From Oxalobacteraceae bacterium CAVE-383 (GTDB lineage Bacteria > Pseudomonadota > Gammaproteobacteria > Burkholderiales > Burkholderiaceae_D), in assembly GCA_004134995.1 (NCBI GenBank), contig REGP01000002.1, positions 558,001-622,000 of the forward strand: DNA of 64,000 nucleotides, given 5' to 3'. Shown here in pieces: positions 36,732 to 43,772 of the stretch. The notes below the pieces were generated by a model. That model saw nothing but the letters and a program-made list of their open reading frames with translations, made no database searches and was not told where the DNA came from. Position 1 is the stretch's first letter; the number at the start of each line of letters is the position of its first letter. A program made the translations under genes and the position numbers.

Positions 36732-37079
36732 ATGATGCTGTTGCTGACCTGGCTGATCAATGCCGTCGCCTTGCTGGCGGTTCCTTATCTGATGCACTCG
36801 GTTCAAGTCGACACTTTCGGCGCCGCGCTGATTGCCGCGCTGATCCTGGGCCTGGTCAATACGCTGGTGCGGCCGGTGCTGGTGGTGCTGACCTTACCGG
36901 TCACGCTGCTGTCGCTGGGACTGTTCATCTTCGTCATCAACGGCTTGATGTTCTGGGTGGTGGCGCAACTGGTCAACGGTTTTCACGTGGCCGGATTCTG
37001 GTCCGCGGTCGGCGGCGCGCTGCTGTACAGCATCGTCTCCTGGGCGCTCTCTACCTTGTTATTGAGAAGCAAGTCATAA
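36732..37079 (+). CDS. Small four-helix membrane protein (phage holin family 4-like)
   Basis: A 115-aa, almost wholly hydrophobic protein with about four transmembrane helices (LLLTWLINAVALLAVPYLM; AALIAALILGLVNTLVRP; LTLPVTLLSLGLFIFVINGLMFW; and a C-terminal helix). The RP-x3-LTLP-x-T-x-LSLGLF pattern is that of the holin superfamily IV/DUF360-type chromosomal proteins. These are common housekeeping genes of unknown role and not evidence of a prophage. It stands between ahcY and metF, 15 bp before metF. Confidence 0.85.
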   Translation: MMLLLTWLINAVALLAVPYLMHSVQVDTFGAALIAALILGLVNTLVRPVLVVLTLPVTLLSLGLFIFVINGLMFWVVAQLVNGFHVAGFWSAVGGALLYSIVSWALSTLLLRSKS

Positions 37080-37094
37080 AAATTTAAAACAGCC

Positions 37095-37943
37095 ATGCGT
37101 CCACATAATTTCAGCATAGAGTTCTTTCCGCCAAAAACGGCGGAAGGGGCCGAGAAGCTGCGCGTTGCGCGCGCTCAATTGGCGCAATTGCAGCCAAAAT
37201 ATTTTTCGGTAACCTTCGGCGCCGGCGGCTCGACCCAGCAGGGCACCCGCGATACCGTCCTGGATATCCTGCGCGAAGGCCACGACGCCGCGCCGCATCT
37301 GTCCTGCCTGGGCAGTTCGCGCGAAACCCTGCGCGCCATGCTCGCCGACTACAAGGCGCAGGGCATCAAGCGCCTGGTTGCGCTGCGCGGCGACCTGCCG
37401 AGCGGCTACGGCGCGCTCGATCTGGCGTCGGGCGAATTCCGCTATGCCAGCGAACTGGTCGAATTCATCCGTGCCGAAACCGGTGACTGGTTTCATATCG
37501 AAGTGGCGGCCTATCCCGAAATGCACCCGCAGGCACGCTCGCCGCAGGAAGACCTGCAGCATTTCGCCGGCAAGGTGCTGGCCGGCGCGGACGGCGCCAT
37601 CACACAGTATTTTTATAACGCCGATGCGTATTTCCGCTTCGTCGAGGACGCGCAGAAACTGGGCGTCATGACGCCGGTGGTGGCGGGCATCATGCCGATC
37701 ACCAACTACAGCCAGCTGATGCGTTTTTCCGACATGTGCGGCACGGAGATACCGCGCTGGATACGGCTGAAGCTTGCCAGTTTCGGCGACGACGGCGAAT
37801 CGATCCGCGCTTTCGGCCTCGATGTGGTGACCGATCTGTGCGAACGGCTGCTGGCCGGCGGCGCGCCGGGCCTGCATTTCTATTCCTTGAATCAGCCCGG
37901 CCCGACCACCGCGATCTGGAAGCAACTGGTCACGGCCGACTGA
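37095..37943 (+). CDS. metF: Methylenetetrahydrofolate reductase
   Basis: A 282-aa FAD enzyme reducing 5,10-methylene-THF to 5-methyl-THF, the methyl donor for methionine synthesis. Signatures are SIEFFPPKTAEGAEKL, SVTFGAGGSTQQGT, RLVALRGDLPSGYG, the family DGAITQYFYNADAYFRF and VAGIMPITNYSQLMRF. It closes the methyl cycle together with metK and ahcY. It is probably co-transcribed with the small membrane protein and perhaps ahcY, so the SAH riboswitch may influence it. Convergent with the cyclo-ligase (6-bp gap). Confidence 0.96.
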   Translation: MRPHNFSIEFFPPKTAEGAEKLRVARAQLAQLQPKYFSVTFGAGGSTQQGTRDTVLDILREGHDAAPHLSCLGSSRETLRAMLADYKAQGIKRLVALRGDLPSGYGALDLASGEFRYASELVEFIRAETGDWFHIEVAAYPEMHPQARSPQEDLQHFAGKVLAGADGAITQYFYNADAYFRFVEDAQKLGVMTPVVAGIMPITNYSQLMRFSDMCGTEIPRWIRLKLASFGDDGESIRAFGLDVVTDLCERLLAGGAPGLHFYSLNQPGPTTAIWKQLVTAD

Positions 37944-37949
37944 GCGGGC

Positions 37950-38555
37950 TCAGTCCAGCAGACGTCTTTCCGTCACGATCGCATCCATTGCGATATCGTG
38001 CGCTTCGCCATTGAAACCGACCTCCGCGCAATCATAGGCGACGCCTAGCGTCAGCGGTCGCGGCGTTTGCGCCAGCAAGCGGTCATAGAAGCCGCCGCCG
38101 TAACCGAGCCGCACGCGCTGCGCATTGAAACCCACGCATGGAATCAGCAAGGCGGACGGCGCCAGCGGACGCTGCCGGGCCGGGGCGGCAGCGCCGAAGC
38201 GGTCCGTCAGCAATTGCTCGCCCGGCGTCCAGGCCAGGAAGCGCAGAGGCTGCGCCCGCCCTGCATCGCCGGCATGCTCGGGATCATGCACCACCGGCAG
38301 CGCCAATTGCACCCCGTGCGCCTGCAAAACGGCATACAGCGGGCGCAAATCCGGTTCGCCCCGGATCGGCCAGTACACCCCCAGCGAGGCCGGCCGCCGC
38401 GCTTGCCACCATCCGATGACCGCCTTTTCGATGGCGCCCGCCGCGGCATCCCGATCGGCCGGCGCGAGTTCGCGGCGAATGCGCAGCAGCCTCTCGCGCA
38501 ACAGTGTCTTGCGCGCCGTCTTTTCCTCGTCTGTTTCACTTTGGTGCGCCTGCAT
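37950..38555 (-). CDS. 5-formyltetrahydrofolate cyclo-ligase
   Basis: A 201-aa enzyme of the YgfA/MTHFS family that uses ATP to recycle 5-formyl-THF to 5,10-methenyl-THF. Signatures are an N-terminal basic helix with LLRERLLRIRRELAP, GVYWPIRGEPDLRPL, and the C-terminal nucleotide motif CVGFNAQRVRLGYGGGFYDRLL. It is linked by pathway to metF, with which it converges after 6 bp without a terminator. Divergent from the transglycosylase gene with 73 bp between starts, which must hold both promoters. Confidence 0.93.
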   Translation of the reverse strand: MQAHQSETDEEKTARKTLLRERLLRIRRELAPADRDAAAGAIEKAVIGWWQARRPASLGVYWPIRGEPDLRPLYAVLQAHGVQLALPVVHDPEHAGDAGRAQPLRFLAWTPGEQLLTDRFGAAAPARQRPLAPSALLIPCVGFNAQRVRLGYGGGFYDRLLAQTPRPLTLGVAYDCAEVGFNGEAHDIAMDAIVTERRLLD

Positions 38556-38628
38556 CGCGTGCTATCCTTGCTCTATCGTCGTTACCGCCATTGCATCCGC
38601 GGTTGTATCTGTTCATGGGATTGAAAAC

Positions 38629-40638
38629 ATGCCGTTAAAAAAACGTTTGCTGGCTGCCGCTGCCGCCGCAGTTGCCTCCGCAGTTGCCTCGGTAACCGCC
38701 GCCGCTGCGTTCACATTGGCGGGCGCCATGCTTTCGTTTCCGGTCCATGCCGCCGCACAGAGCCGGATCGCCGTCATGGGCACGCCCGACGATCTTTTCC
38801 TGGCGTTGCGCGACGCTTCGCGCAACAGCGATCTCGATACCATCAACGCCCTGGCCCCGCGCCTGGCCGATTATGCCATTCCTTCCTACGTCGATTATTA
38901 CAAACTGAAGCCGCGCCTGCGCGATCTGCAGGCGTCCCAGTCCGAAATACGCGGCTATCTGGCCCGCTATGACGGCAGCGCAATCGCCGACCGCCTGCGC
39001 AACGACTGGCTGCTGGAGCTCGGCAAGGCCGGCGACTGGGCCACATTCGACGAGCAATATCCGCTCTTCGTGCTGGATGACGACACGCAATTGAAATGCT
39101 ATGCGCTGACATCCAAGGTGCTGAAAGGGCAGAAAGTCGCCGCCGAGGCGCGCGCCTTGCTGGTGGAGCCGAAAAGCTACGGCAACGGCTGCGTCGGACT
39201 GGTGGGCGCCCTGGCGCAAGCCGGCCAGTTCAGCAATGAAGATGTCTGGTTCCAGATTCGCCTTGCAATCGAAGCCGGCCTGCCCGCCGTCGCGCGCCGC
39301 CTGGCGGCATTTGCCGACGACGCCGATGGCGCCTCCCTGCAGCAGGTGATCGACAAGCCGGCGCCTCTCGCGGCGCGCGGCGCCGGCCGCGGCCACGCTT
39401 CGCACGCCTTGTATATTATTGCGCTGGGACGCGTCGCCAAAAGCAATCCGCAGCAGGCGGCGGCATTCCTGGCTTCCGGCGGCGACAATCTGAGCCGGCA
39501 TGACCTGGCGCAGGCCTGGGCGCAGATCGCATTGCCGGCCGCCGTCAAATTGATGCCGGAAGCCATGGATTACTGGCGCAAGACCAAGGGCGCGCCGCTG
39601 ACGTATGACGGTTATCAATGGAAAGTGCGCAGCGCGCTGCGGGTTGGCGACTGGGACATGGTGCGCACCACGATCGAAGCGATGCCGGCCGCGTTGCGCG
39701 CCGATCCGGCCTGGATCTATTGGCTGGGCCGTGCGTTGAAAGCCGACGGCAAGCCGGAAGCGGCCCGCAAGGAATTCGCATCGATCGCCGACCAGGCCGG
39801 TTTTTACAGTCAGCTGGCGCAGGAAGAATTGGGCCGCCAGATCACCGTCCCGCCTGGTCCGGCGCCCCTGAACGTCGCCGACGTGGCCGCGATGGAACGC
39901 AATGAAGGCTTTCGCCGCGCGCTCAAGTTCTACGACCTGAACCTGCGTTTCGAGGGTTCGCGCGAATGGAACTGGGAATTGCGCAAAATGGACGACCGCC
40001 AGTTGCTCGCGGCCGCCGAGTTCGCGCGCCAGAACGACGTGCTCGACCGCATGGTCAATACCTCCGACCGCACCCGCACCGAAATCGATTTCACGCAGCG
40101 CTTTCCGGCGCCGCATCTGGACCAGATGACGCAGAAGGCGCGCACACTCGGCCTGGACATGGCATGGGTCTATGGCCTGATCCGGCAGGAGTCTCGTTTC
40201 ATCAGGAATGCGCGTTCGCAAGTCGGCGCTTCCGGCCTGATGCAGATCATGCCGGCCACCGCCAAATGGGTTGCGCGCAAGATCGGCCTGGCCGGCTTCA
40301 GCGCCGATCAGGTCAACGACGTCGACACCAATCTGATGCTCGGCACCAATTATCTGAACATGGTCCTGGGCGATCTGGACGGCTCGCAAGCGATGGCATC
40401 GGCAGCCTACAACGCCGGCCCCGGCCGCCCGCGCGCCTGGCGCGCCACGCTGACGCAGCCGGTCGAGGGCGCGATTTTCGCGGAATCGATACCGTTCAAC
40501 GAAACGCGCAATTACGTCAAGAACGTGCTTTCCAATGCAACCTATTACGCGGCGCTGTTCGAAAACAAGCCGCAATCCCTGAAAGCGCGGCTGGGCATGA
40601 TTACGCCGAAGAATTTTGTCGCGAGCGATCTGCCTTAG
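38629..40638 (+). CDS. slt: Soluble lytic murein transglycosylase
   Basis: A 669-aa periplasmic enzyme. The signal peptide is Ala-rich (cleavage probably after VHA/AAA, about residue 45) and lengthened by a perfect AVAS duplication. The long helical superhelix of Slt70-type enzymes follows. The C-terminal SLT catalytic domain begins near residue 510: GLIRQESRFIRNARSQVGASGLMQIMPATAKWVARKIG, with the catalytic Glu in RQES, then ASAAYNAGPGRPRAWR. It cleaves glycan strands to anhydromuropeptides. The start MPLKKRL is the only Met giving a normal signal peptide. Confidence 0.93.
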   Translation: MPLKKRLLAAAAAAVASAVASVTAAAAFTLAGAMLSFPVHAAAQSRIAVMGTPDDLFLALRDASRNSDLDTINALAPRLADYAIPSYVDYYKLKPRLRDLQASQSEIRGYLARYDGSAIADRLRNDWLLELGKAGDWATFDEQYPLFVLDDDTQLKCYALTSKVLKGQKVAAEARALLVEPKSYGNGCVGLVGALAQAGQFSNEDVWFQIRLAIEAGLPAVARRLAAFADDADGASLQQVIDKPAPLAARGAGRGHASHALYIIALGRVAKSNPQQAAAFLASGGDNLSRHDLAQAWAQIALPAAVKLMPEAMDYWRKTKGAPLTYDGYQWKVRSALRVGDWDMVRTTIEAMPAALRADPAWIYWLGRALKADGKPEAARKEFASIADQAGFYSQLAQEELGRQITVPPGPAPLNVADVAAMERNEGFRRALKFYDLNLRFEGSREWNWELRKMDDRQLLAAAEFARQNDVLDRMVNTSDRTRTEIDFTQRFPAPHLDQMTQKARTLGLDMAWVYGLIRQESRFIRNARSQVGASGLMQIMPATAKWVARKIGLAGFSADQVNDVDTNLMLGTNYLNMVLGDLDGSQAMASAAYNAGPGRPRAWRATLTQPVEGAIFAESIPFNETRNYVKNVLSNATYYAALFENKPQSLKARLGMITPKNFVASDLP

Positions 40639-40702
40639 GATTTTGGCGGAGCGTATCTTGTATTGTTGAACCGTCTCGATTTTATTTATCCGGAACCGAC
40701 TC

Positions 40703-41407
40703 ATGCAAAGCACCGAATTAGATCCGACCCTGGCAGCTTCATTGCGCGCCGCCGGCAAAAGCAATCTGACGCTGGTGATCGGCGACAAGAATTATTCTTC
40801 CTGGTCGATGCGGCCCTGGCTGGCGCTGGCGGCTTTCGATATTCCGTTCAAGGAAGTTACGATCAGGCTGGGCCAGCCGGACACCACCACGCGCATCGCC
40901 CAATATTCGGCTGCCGGCAAGGTGCCGATCCTGCTGGGACATGACATCGAAGTATGGGATTCGCTGGCGATCTGCGAATTCGCCGCCGAACAGTTTCCGG
41001 ATCGCCACTTGTGGCCGCAAAACGTCACCGCGCGCGCCGTGGCGCGCAGCATCTGCGCGGAAATGCACGCCGGCTTCAAAGGCTTGCGCGATGCGATGCC
41101 GATGGACATCAGCGGCCGCTATCCGGGCCAGGGCCGCACGCCGCAGGCGCAGGCCGATATCGGACGCATTTCCGAAATATGGGAGGACTGCCTCGCGGAG
41201 TTCGGCCATCACCGTTATCTGTTCGGCGATTTTTCGATTGCCGACGCCTACTTTGCGCCGGTCGTCATGCGTTTCCGCAGCTATAACGTTTCGCTGGCGC
41301 CGGCGCTGCAGGCCTATGTCGAGCGCATTGTCGCGCATCCGGCCGTGGCGCGCTGGATCGAGGCCGCCGAAGGCGAATCCGCCGAACGGGCCGGCGCCCA
41401 GGCCTGA
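40703..41407 (+). CDS. Glutathione S-transferase family protein
   Basis: A 234-aa cytosolic protein. The N-terminal thioredoxin-like domain has the likely catalytic Ser/Tyr region NYSSWSMRPWLALAAF and the cis-Pro strand KVPILLGHDIEVWDSLAICEFAAEQFP, which binds glutathione. The C-terminal all-helical domain follows from about residue 95. The substrate is unknown. It is followed after 9 bp by cca on the same strand, so co-transcription is likely. Confidence 0.88.
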   Translation: MQSTELDPTLAASLRAAGKSNLTLVIGDKNYSSWSMRPWLALAAFDIPFKEVTIRLGQPDTTTRIAQYSAAGKVPILLGHDIEVWDSLAICEFAAEQFPDRHLWPQNVTARAVARSICAEMHAGFKGLRDAMPMDISGRYPGQGRTPQAQADIGRISEIWEDCLAEFGHHRYLFGDFSIADAYFAPVVMRFRSYNVSLAPALQAYVERIVAHPAVARWIEAAEGESAERAGAQA

Positions 41408-41416
41408 TACCGCGCC

Positions 41417-42604
41417 ATGGACATCTACACCGTCGGCGGCGCAGTGCGCGACAGCCTGCTGGGGCTGGCGGTCAAGGATCGGGATTACGTGGTGGTCGGC
41501 GCCACGCCGAAACAGATGCTGGCGCTCGGCTTCCGGCCGGTCGGGAAGGATTTTCCGGTATTCCTGCATCCTGAAACGCATGAAGAATACGCATTGGCGC
41601 GCACCGAGCGCAAGACCGCGCCGGGTTATCAGGGGTTCGCTTTTCATGCCGATCCGGATGTGACGCTGGAACAGGATCTGGCGCGCCGCGACCTCACCAT
41701 CAACGCCATCGCGCGCGCCGCCGACGGCAGTCTGATCGATCCGTTCGGCGGCCGCGCCGATTTGCGGGCGCGCCTGTTCCGCCACGTATCCGATGCATTC
41801 GCCGAAGATCCGGTGCGGATCCTGCGGCTGGCGCGCTTTGCCGCGCGTTTCACGAATTTCAGCGTCGCGCCGCAGACCCAGGCGTTGATGCAGGCGATGG
41901 TGCGGGCCGGCGAGGTCGATGCGCTGGTCCCCGAGCGCGTCTGGCAGGAGCTGGCGCGCGGCTTGATGGAAGCCAAGCCGTCGCGCATGTTCCAGGTGCT
42001 GCACGATTGCGGCGCGCTGGCGCATATCCTGCCTGCGTTCGACGCGGCATGGGTCTGCCCGGAAAGCGCGGAAATGCCGGCGCCGATCGCATTGAATGCA
42101 TCGAATGCCGAGATCGCCGCCGTGGTCGACCGTGCGGCGGATGCCGCGCTGCCGCTGCCGGTGCGTTTCGCCTGCCTGGGACTCGGCAAATGCGGCGGCG
42201 TCGCGCTGGCCACGGAGTTGTGCGAACGCTTGCGGGTGCCGAACGAATGCCGCGATCTGGCGCTGATGAGCGCGCGCGAACAGGATGCGGTCGCGGCGAT
42301 ATCGACGGCATCGGCTGAAGCGGTGGTGGCCTTGTTGATGCGCTGCGACGCGTTCCGCAAGCCGCAGCGCTTTGGCGATATGCTGGAAGCCCTGCAATGC
42401 GCCCGGCAAGATGGCCCTGCCTCGGCGAGCGCAGCCGGCGCATGGCCGCCGGGCGTATTCCTGGCAGGCGCGTTGCGCGCCGCGCAGACCGTCAAGGCCG
42501 GCGAAGTCGCGGCCTTGTATGCGCAGGCGCCGGAACGCATTCCGGAAGCCATTCATGCGGCCAGGGTCGGCGCCATTGCGCAATTCCGGGAAGTATTCGC
42601 CTAG
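41417..42604 (+). CDS. cca: CCA tRNA nucleotidyltransferase with degenerate HD domain
   Basis: A 395-aa enzyme adding or repairing the 3' CCA of tRNA. The head domain is clear: VGGAVRDSLLGL, then the neck motifs RRDLTINAIA, DPFGGRADL and EDPVRILRLARFAARF. In bifunctional Cca proteins such as that of E. coli, an HD phosphohydrolase domain follows with an LLHDLGK motif. Here the equivalent site reads ACLGLGKCG: the His-Asp pair is lost, as are the upstream metal-binding His. Nucleotidyltransfer should be intact and the hydrolase activity lost (inference). Confidence 0.92.
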   Translation: MDIYTVGGAVRDSLLGLAVKDRDYVVVGATPKQMLALGFRPVGKDFPVFLHPETHEEYALARTERKTAPGYQGFAFHADPDVTLEQDLARRDLTINAIARAADGSLIDPFGGRADLRARLFRHVSDAFAEDPVRILRLARFAARFTNFSVAPQTQALMQAMVRAGEVDALVPERVWQELARGLMEAKPSRMFQVLHDCGALAHILPAFDAAWVCPESAEMPAPIALNASNAEIAAVVDRAADAALPLPVRFACLGLGKCGGVALATELCERLRVPNECRDLALMSAREQDAVAAISTASAEAVVALLMRCDAFRKPQRFGDMLEALQCARQDGPASASAAGAWPPGVFLAGALRAAQTVKAGEVAALYAQAPERIPEAIHAARVGAIAQFREVFA

Positions 42605-42610
42605 AGGCTC

Positions 42611-42724
42611 TTGCAAAATCAGCCGAGGCGGGGCGTTATGCGAAGTGAGGTAAAGGGGGAATGCGGCCGCAGGCCGCAGGAGCACACGAACGCAGTACAA
42701 TGCCCCGCCTCGCCTTTTTTGCAA
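42611..42724. repeat. Interrupted inverted repeat (split terminator) between cca and the GNAT gene
   Basis: The left arm is TTGCAAAA (42611-42618) plus GAGGCGGGGC (42625-42634). The right arm is GCCCCGCCTC (42702-42711) plus TTTTTTGCAA (42715-42724). Joined, these would make an ordinary terminator for cca, but a 67-bp segment fills the loop. That segment holds its own hairpin GCGGCC-GCA-GGCCGC (42663-42677) and a TACAAT box (42696-42701). Confidence 0.65.
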
Positions 42725-42759
42725 CAGGTACTTGGCAGGCAAGCTCATGGGAGCGCATC

Positions 42760-43416
42760 GTGGATGCATCGCCGATCGTGCCGCATCAGCAAAAACCGGG
42801 ACGCCGCGGAAGATTTTCCGTATTCGTCAAGGAGCTGACGCCGCGCGCGCGGCGCCGCCTGCTGAAGCATTTCATTGCGCTGTCGCCCGACGACCGCCTG
42901 CTGCGGTTCGGCAGCATCGTTTCCGATGAAGTGATCACGCGCTATGTCGAGAATATCGATTTTTCGCGCGACAAGGTATTCGGCGTGCATGACCGCCGGC
43001 TGCGCCTGATGGGCGTCGGCCATCTGGCATTCGCCATGCGCGGACCGGCGCAGGTGGCCGAATTCGGGGTATCGGTGGCCGCCGCCGCGCGCGGCATGGG
43101 CGTCGGCAGCGCCTTGTTCGAACGCGCGGCAATCCATTGCCGCAATGCCGGCGTGGATACGCTGTACATGCAATGCCTGTCATCGAACAAGGTGATGATG
43201 CATATCGCAAAAAAGGCCGGCATGGAAATCCACCGCGATTACGGCGAGGCCGACGCCCATCTGAAAATTCTGCCGGCGGACCCCGGCAGCGTCATGCATG
43301 AAGCCTGGCAGGAGCAGGCCGCCACGCTCGATTACACTGTCAAGGCCAATCTGCGGATGCTGCGCATCTGGCTGGACCATATCGTTGCGCGCCTTCGCGG
43401 CAAGGATGAGCAATAA
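42760..43416 (+). CDS. GNAT family N-acetyltransferase
   Basis: A 218-aa acetyltransferase from the preferred GTG at 42760, which has GGGAG seven bases upstream. An ATG at 42661 or 42700 is in frame but lies inside the inverted repeat and lacks a spaced ribosome site. The acetyl-CoA motif A is seen as AEFGVSVAAAARGMGVGSALFERAAIHCRNAG, then SSNKVMMHIAKKAGMEI. The N-terminal part (FVKELTPRARRRLLKHFIALSPDDRLLRFG) is typical of a stand-alone family without known substrate. Confidence 0.82.
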   Translation: MDASPIVPHQQKPGRRGRFSVFVKELTPRARRRLLKHFIALSPDDRLLRFGSIVSDEVITRYVENIDFSRDKVFGVHDRRLRLMGVGHLAFAMRGPAQVAEFGVSVAAAARGMGVGSALFERAAIHCRNAGVDTLYMQCLSSNKVMMHIAKKAGMEIHRDYGEADAHLKILPADPGSVMHEAWQEQAATLDYTVKANLRMLRIWLDHIVARLRGKDEQ

Positions 43417-43772
43417 ATTCGGACAATAAATCGAAAGCATAAAAAAACGGATTCAGCGCCAGGGCGCGGAATCCGTAAGCTAGTGCATAACGTCACTAGA
43501 GGGGAGGGTGAGACAGAACCAATGCTGGATCGGCATTGCCGCATGACGCTGCGAAGCCGATCGAATAGTTGTCATTACACCGCCAGCCGCGTTTCCGTTG
43601 TATGCTTTTTACCGGCTGTTACACCTGTTGGTGGCGTGCATTGCATCGGCAAAAGTATGTTACTTATGCTAGTGTGTAGCCGTATAAAAAATGAAACGAT
43701 ACGCTCAAAAGGCGCATACGTTTCGCAAGCGTGTGATCACCAAAAACATAATTTTTGGCACGGAGACGAAAA
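43417..43772. other. 356-bp intergenic region with an orphan terminator
   Basis: Contains a terminator facing left (43441-43476), a second small hairpin CTAGTG/CACTAG (43480-43499), and the leader of the oxidoreductase gene with GGAG 8 bases before its ATG. No open frame of note is present. A small RNA on the minus strand is possible. Confidence 0.5.
43441..43476 (-). terminator. Minus-strand terminator with no matching gene
   Basis: ACGGATTC-A-GCGCC (43447-43460) pairs with GGCGC-G-GAATCCGT (43463-43476). On the minus strand it is followed by seven T; the plus strand has no T run. Genes on both sides are on the plus strand, so the transcript it would end is unknown. Confidence 0.7.

Noticed and set aside
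36732-37079. Prophage marker (phage holin)
   Set aside because: The family is a common chromosomal membrane protein despite its name, and no other phage gene is near.
42661-42759. GNAT start at ATG 42661 or 42700
   Set aside because: Both lie inside the inverted repeat, without a properly spaced ribosome site. GTG 42760 has GGGAG at the right distance.
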